This document shows, in pieces, positions 1 to 8,428 of a DNA stretch of 64,000 bases (its first letter is position 1; each line of letters begins with the position of its first letter). Origin of the DNA: an uncultured Bacteroidales bacterium (GTDB lineage Bacteria > Bacteroidota > Bacteroidia > Bacteroidales > UBA932); contig CALUPG010000003.1 of the NCBI GenBank assembly GCA_944322565.1, positions 186,001 to 250,000 on the forward strand, written 5' to 3'. Under the pieces are notes generated by a model. The model was not told where the DNA came from and did no database searches. It saw only the letters and a list, made by a program, of their open reading frames with translations. The translations under genes and the position numbers were made by a program.

Positions 1-48
1 CGGAAACTCAAAGGTCTGCTCAATCAGATCAATGTACTTGTTCTTCAT
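1..48 (-). CDS. N-terminus of a decarboxylase, probably biosynthetic arginine decarboxylase (partial)
   Basis: Only the first 16 codons lie in the window. The gene starts at the ATG complementary to 46-48 and runs off the left edge, reading MKNKYIDLIEQTFEFP. I recognise this N-terminus from the SpeA/LysA-like PLP-dependent decarboxylases annotated as arginine decarboxylase in Bacteroides-type genomes, which feed polyamine synthesis. The assignment rests on recall of a short N-terminus, so the family is likely but the substrate is not certain. It is transcribed divergently from the tamL-like gene, and a promoter-like element lies about 75 bp upstream. Confidence 0.55.
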   Translation of the reverse strand, partial: MKNKYIDLIEQTFEFP

Positions 49-121
49 TTTGCACAATGTGATTTGGTTACATTATTGTAAAATTGGCCATCCGACGAAT
101 GCGGATTGTCATTTTTCGGTG

Positions 122-153
122 CAAATATATGACTTAAAAGATATATTGCTAAA
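122..153 (-). promoter_or_regulatory. Promoter for the decarboxylase gene
   Basis: On the minus strand, TATATTTG (129 to 122) matches the Bacteroidota -7 element TAnnTTTG exactly. A TTTAG at about 149-153 lies 19-20 bp upstream, near the expected -33 TTTG. It gives a leader of roughly 65-75 nt before the ATG at 48. No transcript evidence is available. Confidence 0.45.
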
Positions 154-168
154 TATTTCTGATAAAAT

Positions 169-199
169 TTTGATATTCCTCTCCAATGGAATAAATTTG
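169..199 (+). promoter_or_regulatory. Promoter of the tamL-like gene (decides its start)
   Basis: TTTG (169-172), a 19-bp spacer and TAAATTTG (192-199) match the Bacteroidota -33/-7 consensus perfectly. Transcription would begin near 205. An in-frame ATG at 201 would then lie outside the mRNA, so the ATG at 216 is the likelier start. Confidence 0.65.
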
Positions 200-215
200 T
201 ATGATTTTGGATTGG

Positions 216-2429
216 ATGAAAAGATTCCCGGACACATTATACAGAATTGCAGGCTATGCCTCCGTATGCATGATTCTTTTCTCGTGCAGCACCACACGCG
301 TGCTTAAGGACGGGGAGTACAGACTCCAGAAGAACAAAATCATCGTGACGAATGCGGACGAAAAGAAGTTCAACGCAAACGACATAGAACCATATATCAA
401 GCAGGCGCCGAACTCATACTTCATATTCGGATGGAATCCTTTCCTGAACATATACAACTGGTCCACAGGGAAAGGAAACGGATGGGACAGATTTGTCCAG
501 AAAATAGGCGAACCTCCGGTTGTCTATGATGCCGATATGGTAGAGAGTTCTATATCCAACATCACCGACCATCTCACCTTTCTCGGATACTACGGCTCCG
601 AGGTGAAGTCCAGCATCAAGGTAAAGAAGAAACGGGTAAAAGTCACATACAATGTAACTCTCGGGAAACAGTACCCCATAAAGGGAATTTCCTACAATGT
701 GCCGGCGGGAGAACTTGCAGCCGACTTCTGGGCAGACACATCTTCATGCACAGTCAGGGCAGGGGACTATCTCTCGGAATACAGTCTGGACAAAGAGACG
801 GACAGAATCAGCGGATACTTCAGGAACAAGGGATTCTACGGCTTTACAAAGAACTACATATCTTATGTCGCCGACACGCTTGCTGCGCCGGATTCCGCAT
901 TCCTTGAAATGCACATAAGGGAATACACAAGGAACGAATCGGAACAGGATGCCAGAGCATTCCGAAAATTCCGGTTAGGGGAAGTTACGATAACTTATCC
1001 GCTTGACATGAAAGTCCGGGAAGACGTGCTGAGAAACCTCAATACACTCAAGCCCGGCAACATCTACAGTGAAAGTGAAGTCAACAATACATATTCGAGG
1101 ATATCATCCCTGAACATGTTCAGCAGCGTCAATGTGGAAATGACCCAGAAGGACACCAATGTCGTGGACTGCAACATCAACCTCACCAAGTCAAGGCTGC
1201 AGGGGTTCAAAGTTAATGCTGAGGTTTCCACCAACTCTTCGGGACTCTTCGGCGTATCCCCGCAGATTTCATATTTCCACAAAAACATTTTCCGGGGAGG
1301 AGAATGGCTCAATCTGAGCTTTATGGGGAATTTCCAGTTCCGCCCGAATGATGACACGCGTTCAAATGAATTCGGTGTCTCTGCCGGCATCAGCTTTCCG
1401 AAATTCCTTTTCCTGCCATACAGGTATTTCAAAGGCGCCGTCCCGAGAACTGACCTGAACATTTCTTACAATTATCAGAGTCGGCCGGAATACACGAGGA
1501 ACATCATTTCAACATCTTTCGGATACACCGGGAGCATCGGTGAAAGACTCTTTTATCAGTTCTATCCGCTTCAGCTGAATATAGTGCGTCTGTTCAATCT
1601 CGACGAAACCTTCTATAACAGCCTCATACGGGACCCGTTCATGAGGAATTCATACCAGAACCACTTTGACCTCGGCTCCGGTCTCACCTTCCAGTATACC
1701 ACGAACACGGATGTCAATCCCAAATCGACATATTTCTATTCCAGGCTCCAGCTTGACATCGCCGGCAATCTGCTGAGTGCATTCAAACCTCTGATGAAAC
1801 ACGATGCATCAGGAGCAGGAATGATATGGAATACTCCGTATTCACAATATGTCAAGGCGGAAGTGACCCTCGGAAGGACATGGGTGTTCGGCCGCAATGA
1901 CGGGCAGGCCCTGGCCACGAGATTTCTCGCCGGGGCCGGCTATGCATACGGCAACTCTGACGCACTTCCATTTGAAAAACATTTCTACTCAGGAGGAGCG
2001 AGCAGCCTCAGGGGCTGGCAGGCAAGGGCCGTGGGACCGGGGCTGTCCCCGATGGACACCACTTTCATCATACCAAACCAGACCGGCGACATGAAGCTTG
2101 AAGCCAATATCGAATACAGATTCAAGATGTTCTGGAAAATCGCCGGGGCCGTATTTGCTGACGCAGGAAATGTATGGACGCTGAGGGACAGCGGGACAAC
2201 AGGCGATATGCCGATTTCAAAGTTCACATGGAAAAATTTCGGAGAAAGCATCGCCATGAACTGGGGAGTGGGAGTCAGGCTTGATTTCAACTTCCTGCTG
2301 CTTCGCGTCGATATGGGCATGCGTCTCCATGATCCGGCCAGGGCAGACGGACAAAGATGGCTCCGCCCTTCCCAATGGCTCCGGAGAGGCAACTATGCGA
2401 TTCATTTCGGCGTCGGGTACCCGTTCTGA
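216..2429 (+). CDS. tamL: Omp85-family outer membrane lipoprotein, TamL-like
   Basis: This 737-residue protein has a lipoprotein signal peptide (lipobox ILFSC, Cys24). POTRA-like repeats fill the first half, and a C-terminal beta-barrel ends in an aromatic residue (VGYPF). The barrel contains SGGASSLRGW near residue 600, the conserved RGF/RGW lid-lock motif of the Omp85 superfamily. TamL is the lipidated TamA homologue of Bacteroidota and works with TamB in building the outer membrane. No tamB partner is visible here. An ATG 15 bp upstream (201) is in frame but lies before the predicted transcription start. It could instead be an auxiliary BamA-like protein; the lipobox favours TamL. Confidence 0.75.
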   Translation: MKRFPDTLYRIAGYASVCMILFSCSTTRVLKDGEYRLQKNKIIVTNADEKKFNANDIEPYIKQAPNSYFIFGWNPFLNIYNWSTGKGNGWDRFVQKIGEPPVVYDADMVESSISNITDHLTFLGYYGSEVKSSIKVKKKRVKVTYNVTLGKQYPIKGISYNVPAGELAADFWADTSSCTVRAGDYLSEYSLDKETDRISGYFRNKGFYGFTKNYISYVADTLAAPDSAFLEMHIREYTRNESEQDARAFRKFRLGEVTITYPLDMKVREDVLRNLNTLKPGNIYSESEVNNTYSRISSLNMFSSVNVEMTQKDTNVVDCNINLTKSRLQGFKVNAEVSTNSSGLFGVSPQISYFHKNIFRGGEWLNLSFMGNFQFRPNDDTRSNEFGVSAGISFPKFLFLPYRYFKGAVPRTDLNISYNYQSRPEYTRNIISTSFGYTGSIGERLFYQFYPLQLNIVRLFNLDETFYNSLIRDPFMRNSYQNHFDLGSGLTFQYTTNTDVNPKSTYFYSRLQLDIAGNLLSAFKPLMKHDASGAGMIWNTPYSQYVKAEVTLGRTWVFGRNDGQALATRFLAGAGYAYGNSDALPFEKHFYSGGASSLRGWQARAVGPGLSPMDTTFIIPNQTGDMKLEANIEYRFKMFWKIAGAVFADAGNVWTLRDSGTTGDMPISKFTWKNFGESIAMNWGVGVRLDFNFLLLRVDMGMRLHDPARADGQRWLRPSQWLRRGNYAIHFGVGYPF

Positions 2430-2449
2430 TTCAGTCCCTGAGGATCATA

Positions 2450-3769
2450 CTATTTCTTGCCGCCGTAATACTTCGGCCACAGGGCTGCAAGCCTGGCCTC
2501 AAGGACAGATTCCTGCTTGTTGTCGGCAGGCTCATACAACTTCGTCCCCGCCAAATCATCAGGCATGAATTCCAGGTCAGCCCAATGCCCCGGGTAGTCA
2601 TGCGCATATTTGTACCCGTCGCTGTATCCGAGTTCCTCCATGAGCTTCGTCGGGGCATTCCTCAGATATAGCGGAACCTGGGAAGTCTGCGTCTTTGACG
2701 CAAGTTCCATAGCCTTGCCTATTGCCATATATGCAGAATTGCTCTTTGCTGAAGACGCAAGATATATTGTTGTCTCGGAAAGAGGGATTCTTGCCTCCGG
2801 CATACCGATGTTGTGTACTATCTGAAAGCAGGAATTTGCCAGCAGAAGTGCATTGGGGTTGGCCAGGCCTATGTCTTCGGCAGCCAGGATGCACAGCCGT
2901 CTGGCTATGAACAGCGGATCTTCTCCTCCGACAAGCATTCTTCCGAGCCAGTATACGGCAGCATTCGGATCAGAGCCTCGGACACTTTTTATGAAAGCTG
3001 AAATTATGTCATAGTGCATCTCGCCGCTCTTGTCATAGACGGCCACATTGTCCTGGAGACAGGAAGTCACGGTCTTGTTGTCTATGATTTTCTGCCCGCC
3101 GCCCGGAATGGAGCCGACACAAATTTCAAGTATATTGAGCAATTTCCTTGCATCCCCTCCGGAATATCGGAACAATGCGTCTGTCTGAGTTACCTTTATG
3201 TCCATGTCTTTCAGCAACACATCTTCACGCAGGGCACGCCCAAGCAATTCCTGCAGGTCGGCAGGCTCCAGACTCTTGAGGACAAACACCTGGCATCTTG
3301 ACAGCAGGGGAGTATTCACTTCGAAGGACGGATTCTCCGTAGTGGCACCGATGAGCACGACAGTCCCGTCTTCAACTGCTCCGAGAAGAGCGTCCTGCTG
3401 GGATTTGTTGAACCGGTGAATCTCATCTATGAACAGGACAGGAGCGGCTCCGGCAGAGAAAACCGATCCGCCCCGGGCCTTGTCTATTACCTCCCTGACT
3501 TCCTTGACCCCGGCACTCACCGCCGACAATGTGAAGAATTCCCTGCCGAGATTCTTTGCCATGATACGCGCAAGAGTTGTCTTCCCGACGCCGGGGGGCC
3601 CCCACAGGATGAATGAAGTGAGATTTCCTGTCTCTATCATTTTCCTGAGCACTCCGCCTGGGCCGACAAGATGTTTCTGTCCGACATAGCCGTCAAGAGT
3701 ATGCGGCCGCATTCTTTCCGGGAGGGGAGGAAGCATTCTGCTTCTGCCGATATTGTCATCAAAATTCAT
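2450..3769 (-). CDS. rarA: Replication-associated recombination protein A (RarA/MgsA) AAA+ ATPase
   Basis: This 439-residue AAA+ ATPase acts at stalled replication forks. It has a Walker A GPPGVGKTT at residues 57-65, a Walker B with DEIHRF at 115-120, a GATTENPSFE sensor segment at 141-150 and the C-terminal MgsA-type tetramerisation region. Length and order fit the family. It converges with tamL, with only 20 bp between the stops, and diverges from pyk. The 195-bp region shared with pyk holds a promoter-like element and two palindromes. Confidence 0.93.
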   Translation of the reverse strand: MNFDDNIGRSRMLPPLPERMRPHTLDGYVGQKHLVGPGGVLRKMIETGNLTSFILWGPPGVGKTTLARIMAKNLGREFFTLSAVSAGVKEVREVIDKARGGSVFSAGAAPVLFIDEIHRFNKSQQDALLGAVEDGTVVLIGATTENPSFEVNTPLLSRCQVFVLKSLEPADLQELLGRALREDVLLKDMDIKVTQTDALFRYSGGDARKLLNILEICVGSIPGGGQKIIDNKTVTSCLQDNVAVYDKSGEMHYDIISAFIKSVRGSDPNAAVYWLGRMLVGGEDPLFIARRLCILAAEDIGLANPNALLLANSCFQIVHNIGMPEARIPLSETTIYLASSAKSNSAYMAIGKAMELASKTQTSQVPLYLRNAPTKLMEELGYSDGYKYAHDYPGHWADLEFMPDDLAGTKLYEPADNKQESVLEARLAALWPKYYGGKK

Positions 3770-3818
3770 AATATGCCCATTTTGCTTCAGCAGACATTCT
3801 TTCTGCAGACTTAGAACA

Positions 3819-3826
3819 CAAAAATA
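3819..3826 (-). promoter_or_regulatory. -7 element upstream of rarA
   Basis: The minus strand reads TATTTTTG, matching TAnnTTTG, 50 bp upstream of the rarA ATG. No clear -33 TTTG is present. The two TAACA-N4-TGTTA palindromes lie 17-51 bp upstream, where a regulator could touch this promoter. Confidence 0.4.
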
Positions 3827-3842
3827 CGAAAATATATACGGA

Positions 3843-3878
3843 TAACAAATATGTTAATAATAATAACATTTTTGTTAT
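3843..3878. promoter_or_regulatory. Twin palindromic operator candidate between rarA and pyk
   Basis: There are two identical inverted repeats of form TAACA-N4-TGTTA, at 3843-3856 (spacer AATA) and 3864-3877 (spacer TTTT). The second extends one more base pair to ATAACA...TGTTAT. Their centres are 21 bp apart, two helical turns, so two dimers would bind the same DNA face. Five-base half-sites with a 4-bp gap recall Crp/Fnr-family sites. The binding protein is unknown. Confidence 0.5.
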
Positions 3879-3936
3879 AACAAGAAAAAACGACATGAAC
3901 ATCCGGCAAAGATGAAGCAGGATGCAATAATTTTAC

Positions 3937-3944
3937 TAATTTCG
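3937..3944 (+). promoter_or_regulatory. Possible -7 element of pyk
   Basis: TAATTTCG has one mismatch to TAnnTTTG and lies 20 bp before the pyk ATG. No convincing -33 element is present, so support is weak. Confidence 0.3.
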
Positions 3945-3964
3945 CGTGCGGAAAAACCAATGAC

Positions 3965-5368
3965 ATGCAAAATAAGAAAACAAAAATAATATGCACCGTG
4001 TCAGACATCAGATGCGATGTCATGTTCATTCAGAAACTTTATGAAAGCGGCATGAATGTCGTCCGCATCAATTCTGCGCATGCATCCATAGAGGGCGCAC
4101 AGAAAATTGTGGACAATGTAAGGAAAGTATCTGACAAGATTGCCATAATGATTGACACGAAGGGACCGGAAGTGAGACTTACCCCTACGGAGCCCGCCGA
4201 CGGATTTGAAGTCAGGACAGGCGACTGGATAGAAGTACACAACGGCCCGGACAAGACCGGCAACAGGCATGTCCTCTATACCACATACCAGGGCTTCGTG
4301 AATGATGTGCCGGTAGGCTCGCATATCCTTGTCGACGACGGCGCGATAGACCTTTTCGTGACAGGAAAGGATGACGACAAACTGCTCTGCGAAGTACAGA
4401 ATGAAGGAACAATCAAAGGAAAGAAAAGCGTGAATGTTCCCGGTGTCCATATCTCACTGCCAGCCCTCAGCGACAAGGACAGGAGTTTTGTCCGATGGGC
4501 AATTGATGCGGACATTGACTTCATCGCGCATTCTTTTGTCCGCAGCAAGGATGATCTGGCTGAAATCCAGAAGATTCTTGAGGAAAACAAAAGCCATATA
4601 AAGATTATCGCGAAAATCGAAAACCAGCAGGGCATAGACAATCTGTACGACATTCTCTCATATTGTTATGGGGTAATGGTGGCAAGGGGAGACCTCGGTG
4701 TGGAAATTCCGGCAGAAAGGATACCTCTCATCCAGAAAGAAATGATTCATACCTGCCGTCTTCGCAAGAAACCCGTAATCATAGCGACGCAGATGCTTCA
4801 CAGCATGATAGAGAATCCGCGCCCGACAAGAGCTGAAGTCACAGATGTGGCAAATGCCATCTTCCAGAGCACGGACGCCATAATGCTCAGCGGGGAAACC
4901 GCCAACGGGAAATATCCTGTCGAAGCGGTACAGACAATGAACCGGATTGCCCTTGAAGCAGAGAAATCCAGTGACATATCGCTTGAACTGAACCTTGACA
5001 GGGCACTCAAGCCTATAGCTGCAGTCCTTGCAAAGAATCTTGTGGAATCTACCCAATATCTGCCCGTAAAGGCTCTCATATTCGATACATGGACCGGGCG
5101 TACAGGCCGTTACCTGGCAGAATTCAGGCCGAAGGTGCCTATATACGCCATGTGCTACAACTCATATACAATGAGAGAACTGGCACTGACATACGACATC
5201 TATGCATATAAATTCGAAATACAGGGGAGCAAGGAAGATTTTGTGAAAACATCGATAGACATGCTTCTGCAGGATGGGAAAATCCGCAAGGGAGATCTTG
5301 TGGCATTCATAGGGGGAAGCTTCAAGGAAGAGCTCGGTGCAACTTACATGGAATTCAAATATGTCTGA
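3965..5368 (+). CDS. pyk: Pyruvate kinase
   Basis: This 467-residue enzyme converts phosphoenolpyruvate and ADP to pyruvate and ATP in the last step of glycolysis. It shows NVVRINSAHA for substrate binding, IDTKGPEVR, the catalytic-lysine segment IIAKIENQQG, the metal-site helix VMVARGDLGVEIP and TQMLHSMIENPRPTRAEVTDVANA. The N-terminal strand reads KIICTVSDIR where most pyruvate kinases have a TIGPAS-type sequence, a small divergence. The next gene starts 8 bp before its stop, so the two are probably co-transcribed. Confidence 0.95.
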   Translation: MQNKKTKIICTVSDIRCDVMFIQKLYESGMNVVRINSAHASIEGAQKIVDNVRKVSDKIAIMIDTKGPEVRLTPTEPADGFEVRTGDWIEVHNGPDKTGNRHVLYTTYQGFVNDVPVGSHILVDDGAIDLFVTGKDDDKLLCEVQNEGTIKGKKSVNVPGVHISLPALSDKDRSFVRWAIDADIDFIAHSFVRSKDDLAEIQKILEENKSHIKIIAKIENQQGIDNLYDILSYCYGVMVARGDLGVEIPAERIPLIQKEMIHTCRLRKKPVIIATQMLHSMIENPRPTRAEVTDVANAIFQSTDAIMLSGETANGKYPVEAVQTMNRIALEAEKSSDISLELNLDRALKPIAAVLAKNLVESTQYLPVKALIFDTWTGRTGRYLAEFRPKVPIYAMCYNSYTMRELALTYDIYAYKFEIQGSKEDFVKTSIDMLLQDGKIRKGDLVAFIGGSFKEELGATYMEFKYV

Positions 5369-5951
5369 GAAAATTTCTGAAATTCAAGTCAGACCTGCCG
5401 AAAAGAATGATTCGGAGGCTGTGGCAAGGCTGCTGATGATGGCCTGGCCAATGGATTCTTTCCTTGAAATGAGTCCGGGCATGACAGAGGATGATTTCGC
5501 CCTCATCATCAAAAGCTTTGTGGAGGCAGAAGACACCCTCTACAGCTACAGGAACACAATCGTTGCCGTCAGAGGGGAAGAAATCGCCGGAGCAATGAAC
5601 GGATACGACGGCGCACTGTATGAAATGCTGAAAAAGCCGGTGACCGATGACTTCAGGCGGAGATTTCCCGACTCCGGTTCCGGATTCGGTCTTGTGAAAG
5701 AGACTCAGGCAGGAGAGTTCTATCTTGACTCAATCGGAGTCAATCCTGCCATGCGGTCCATGGGCATAGGCTCCAGACTGTTCTCTGCAATGCTCAAAAG
5801 GGCTGCCGGACTCGGGTTCACAAAAGCAGGACTGATTGTGGATGTCGACAAGCCGAAGGCGGAGGCTCTGTATCTCCGGCTCGGATTCAAGACTGTCGGC
5901 TGCAGGGATTTCATGGGACATCCGATGAAGCACATGCAGATTGACTTATAA
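5361..5951 (+). CDS. GNAT-family N-acetyltransferase
   Basis: This protein of about 196 residues has the acetyl-CoA binding signature of GNAT enzymes. FYLDSIGVNPAMRSMGIGSRLFSAML carries the R/Q-x-x-G-x-G/A loop and is followed by GLIVDVDKPKAEALYLRLGF. The substrate cannot be told. I take the ATG at 5361, which overlaps the pyk stop by 8 bp and suits translational coupling, over a GTG at 5337 inside pyk. The small exported-protein gene at 5961 follows after 9 bp. Confidence 0.8.
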   Translation: MSEKISEIQVRPAEKNDSEAVARLLMMAWPMDSFLEMSPGMTEDDFALIIKSFVEAEDTLYSYRNTIVAVRGEEIAGAMNGYDGALYEMLKKPVTDDFRRRFPDSGSGFGLVKETQAGEFYLDSIGVNPAMRSMGIGSRLFSAMLKRAAGLGFTKAGLIVDVDKPKAEALYLRLGFKTVGCRDFMGHPMKHMQIDL

Positions 5952-5960
5952 CACCATACA

Positions 5961-6500
5961 ATGAACAGACTATGCATTTCCGCATTACTCTGCCTGCTGC
6001 TGACTGCGCCAGGCATCACGGAAGTGCATGCACAGGACAAAATAAAGGCGGCAGGAGCGGAATTTTCGCTGACTGGCATCGGAATAAATCTGCAGCTGAA
6101 CGCAAAAGACAATTCCTTCCACAGCATTTCAGCGGAAATGGACATGGCAAATGCCTTTATGGGCATGTCCCGCCTGCCCGGAATCAGAGCCAGCTATGTG
6201 ATTGACTTCGTGTTTTCTGCTGCCTCATATAATAATTTCGGTGTCAGATGGTTCGCCGGCCCGGGATTCACTGCAGGCTATGTCCAGGACATGGATGCCG
6301 ATTTCGGAATAATGGCGGGAATATGCGGAAATGCCGGAATAGAATTTACTTTCGCGGTGCCGGTCGTCCTCTCGCTCAGTTTCTCGCCTGTACTTGCAGC
6401 CCACACCAGCGCGAAAGGCCGCAACCTTGCGCTTGAAATCTACAGGTACGGCCTTCTGCAGACAATCTCACCCAGACTCGGAATAAAATATGACTTCTAG
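5961..6500 (+). CDS. Small exported, probably outer-membrane beta-barrel protein
   Basis: This 179-residue protein has a Sec signal peptide (hydrophobic core LLCLLLTAPG, predicted cleavage near VHA-QD). The remainder is rich in alternating hydrophobic residues, Gly and aromatics, typical of a short barrel. It ends in a strand-like RLGIKYDF with terminal Phe, as outer-membrane proteins often do. I do not recognise a named family. Its stop overlaps the start of the next exported protein by 11 bp, so the two are probably made together. Confidence 0.6.
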   Translation: MNRLCISALLCLLLTAPGITEVHAQDKIKAAGAEFSLTGIGINLQLNAKDNSFHSISAEMDMANAFMGMSRLPGIRASYVIDFVFSAASYNNFGVRWFAGPGFTAGYVQDMDADFGIMAGICGNAGIEFTFAVPVVLSLSFSPVLAAHTSAKGRNLALEIYRYGLLQTISPRLGIKYDF

Positions 6501-7140
6501 GAATCAACGAAACAAATCCGTCGCTCTGGCCATATTCCTTCTTGCCTCAATATGCAGTGCGGCAGCACAGGATTCGGAATCCCGAAAAGATTTTCCGAGA
6601 TTTACTTTCGGAATCGAAGGCAGCTGCATGGTGACTTTCGGAACATATTTCCACAATAATTTTATTGCCGACGACGGCTACAGAATAAATGTCCGGGAAT
6701 TTGACACCGGCATTCTATGCAACGGGCAGCTGCTTGCCAATGCCGGATGCAACCTGAGCCGTAATCTGAATCTTTCTGTAAATTTCGGAATCAGCGGCAT
6801 ACGCAAGCATGAGACAGCCTTGCCATTGTCTCTCAGACTTACGGCATTCTTCGGTAAAAATCCGCTTGAAGGAAGATGGTTCGCCTTTGCGGACGGCGGG
6901 ACTGCCGTAGGGACTAAAAGACCATCATTTTCACCCGTCGGCAAACTCGGCGCCGGCTACAGGATAAGCCTGACAAGAAGCACAAAACTGGATTTCCTTC
7001 TGTCATATCAGATTATATATGACCATCCTGCAATAAAGGAAAGCATCGACGGAGTGACAACAGATGTCCCGCCGGAAAGAATCAGGAGGAACAATACGCT
7101 GATAAACGCCCTTACATTCGGAATCGGACTCAATTTCTGA
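6490..7140 (+). CDS. Small exported, probably outer-membrane beta-barrel protein
   Basis: This 216-residue protein has a signal peptide (core LAIFLLASICSAAA, cleavage near AAA-QD). It then shows amphipathic strands such as LNLSVNFGISGI and TKLDFLLSYQIIY and a final strand ending in NF. Together with the preceding gene it forms a two-gene outer-membrane pair downstream of pyk and the acetyltransferase. No catalytic motif is visible. A DUF3575- or porin-like fold is possible but not shown. Confidence 0.6.
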   Translation: MTSRNQRNKSVALAIFLLASICSAAAQDSESRKDFPRFTFGIEGSCMVTFGTYFHNNFIADDGYRINVREFDTGILCNGQLLANAGCNLSRNLNLSVNFGISGIRKHETALPLSLRLTAFFGKNPLEGRWFAFADGGTAVGTKRPSFSPVGKLGAGYRISLTRSTKLDFLLSYQIIYDHPAIKESIDGVTTDVPPERIRRNNTLINALTFGIGLNF

Positions 7141-7141
7141 A

Positions 7142-7149
7142 TATATTTG
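7142..7149 (+). promoter_or_regulatory. Possible -7 element for the flavodiiron gene
   Basis: TATATTTG matches TAnnTTTG exactly and lies 49 bp upstream of the ATG at 7199, immediately after the preceding stop codon. No TTTG is found at the right distance upstream. TACATTTA at 7161-7168 is an alternative. Confidence 0.35.
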
Positions 7150-7198
7150 AAAAAAATATGTACATTTATCAATTGAATTAATTTTCCTTTAGAAAACC

Positions 7199-8398
7199 AT
7201 GAACAGAATCATTTCAGAAAGAATAAGATATGTCGGAGTCAATGACCACAGCAAAGTAAGTTTCGAAGGTCTGTGGCCGCTTCCTTTCGGAGTTTCATAC
7301 AATTCATATCTTGTCATCGACGATAAGATAGCCCTGGTAGACACAGCCGAGGCTGATTTCCACAGCGAGTATCTTTCAAATGTAAGGGAGCTGACAGGAG
7401 GGCGCCCTATTGACTATCTCATTGTCAACCACATGGAACCGGACCATTCCTCCCTCATGAAAGATATCAGGGAGGCATATCCGGACATTCATATAGTCAC
7501 GAATGCCAAGGCTGTCCCCATGATTAAAGGGTACTACGGCATCACAGACAACATTATCGTCATAAAGGAAGGTGACAGCCTGAGCCTCGGGCACACCACA
7601 CTCACATTCTACATGACTCCGATGGTCCACTGGCCAGAGACAATGGTCACATATCTTGCAGAAGAACAGACGCTGTTCTCCGGAGATGCATTCGGGACAT
7701 TCGGAGCCGTCGAAGGAGAAATTGTCGACTCCGGAGCCTGTCTATGCGGATGGCTCGGCAAGACAGAAAACTGTTTTGCCGGCTTCAGCGACGAAATGAC
7801 AAGATACTATTCCAACATAGTCGGGAAATACGGACAGACGGTCCAGGCCGCGCTAAAAAAACTTTCCGGTCTGGAAATCAAGAGAATATGCAGCACCCAC
7901 GGTCCGGTATGGGAACAATATGTCCCTGAAGTCATCGGCAGATATGACAGTCTCAGCCGTTATGAGGCAGAAAAGGGAGTCTGCATTGCATACGCATCCA
8001 TGTACGGCAACACGGAGAAAGCCGCAAAGGCTCTTGCTGCTGAACTTGCGAAGAGGGGAGTACGCTGCTCTCTGCACAACATAGGAGCCGAAAATGTCTC
8101 ATATGCCTACCGTGATGTGTTCAAGTACGATACCGTTGCAATAGGAGCTCCGACATACAACAACGACATCTTTCCTCCTGCATACAATTTCATGTATGGG
8201 ATAAGCGCCAGACTTGTCAAGAACAGGAAGTTCTTTGCCTTCGGCTCATATACCTGGGCAGGAGCGAGTGTCAGACTGCTGAACGAAATGGCAGTGAAAC
8301 TCGGATTCGAGCTTGTTTCCGAGGGAATGTCCTTTGCCCAGGGCTACTCTGCTGACAAATGCAGCATGGCATCCGTTGCAGAACTTATGATGAAATAA
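7199..8398 (+). CDS. fprA: Flavodiiron protein (FprA family, O2/NO reductase)
   Basis: This 399-residue protein has an N-terminal metallo-beta-lactamase-like diiron domain with H78-x-E80-x-D82-H83 (NHMEPDHS), H144, D163 and H234. The C-terminal flavodoxin domain begins near residue 260 with the FMN loop SMYGNTEKA. Flavodiiron proteins reduce O2 to water or NO to N2O and protect strict anaerobes. No rubredoxin domain is fused, so a separate electron donor is needed. It is monocistronic here and converges with the DUF5723 gene. Confidence 0.92.
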   Translation: MNRIISERIRYVGVNDHSKVSFEGLWPLPFGVSYNSYLVIDDKIALVDTAEADFHSEYLSNVRELTGGRPIDYLIVNHMEPDHSSLMKDIREAYPDIHIVTNAKAVPMIKGYYGITDNIIVIKEGDSLSLGHTTLTFYMTPMVHWPETMVTYLAEEQTLFSGDAFGTFGAVEGEIVDSGACLCGWLGKTENCFAGFSDEMTRYYSNIVGKYGQTVQAALKKLSGLEIKRICSTHGPVWEQYVPEVIGRYDSLSRYEAEKGVCIAYASMYGNTEKAAKALAAELAKRGVRCSLHNIGAENVSYAYRDVFKYDTVAIGAPTYNNDIFPPAYNFMYGISARLVKNRKFFAFGSYTWAGASVRLLNEMAVKLGFELVSEGMSFAQGYSADKCSMASVAELMMK

Positions 8399-8412
8399 TT
8401 ACGGTACTGCAG

Positions 8413-8428
8413 GATGCCTGCTGGCATC
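8413..8428. terminator. Short hairpin between convergent genes
   Basis: GATGCC-TGCT-GGCATC forms a perfect 6-bp stem in the 28-bp gap between the convergent fprA and DUF5723 genes. There is no T-tract, so a termination role is only positional inference. Confidence 0.25.

Noticed and set aside
7199-8398. The flavodiiron protein as part of the Hdr-like system
   Set aside because: It lies more than 10 kb away with unrelated and oppositely oriented genes between; shared redox character alone is not evidence of a joint system.
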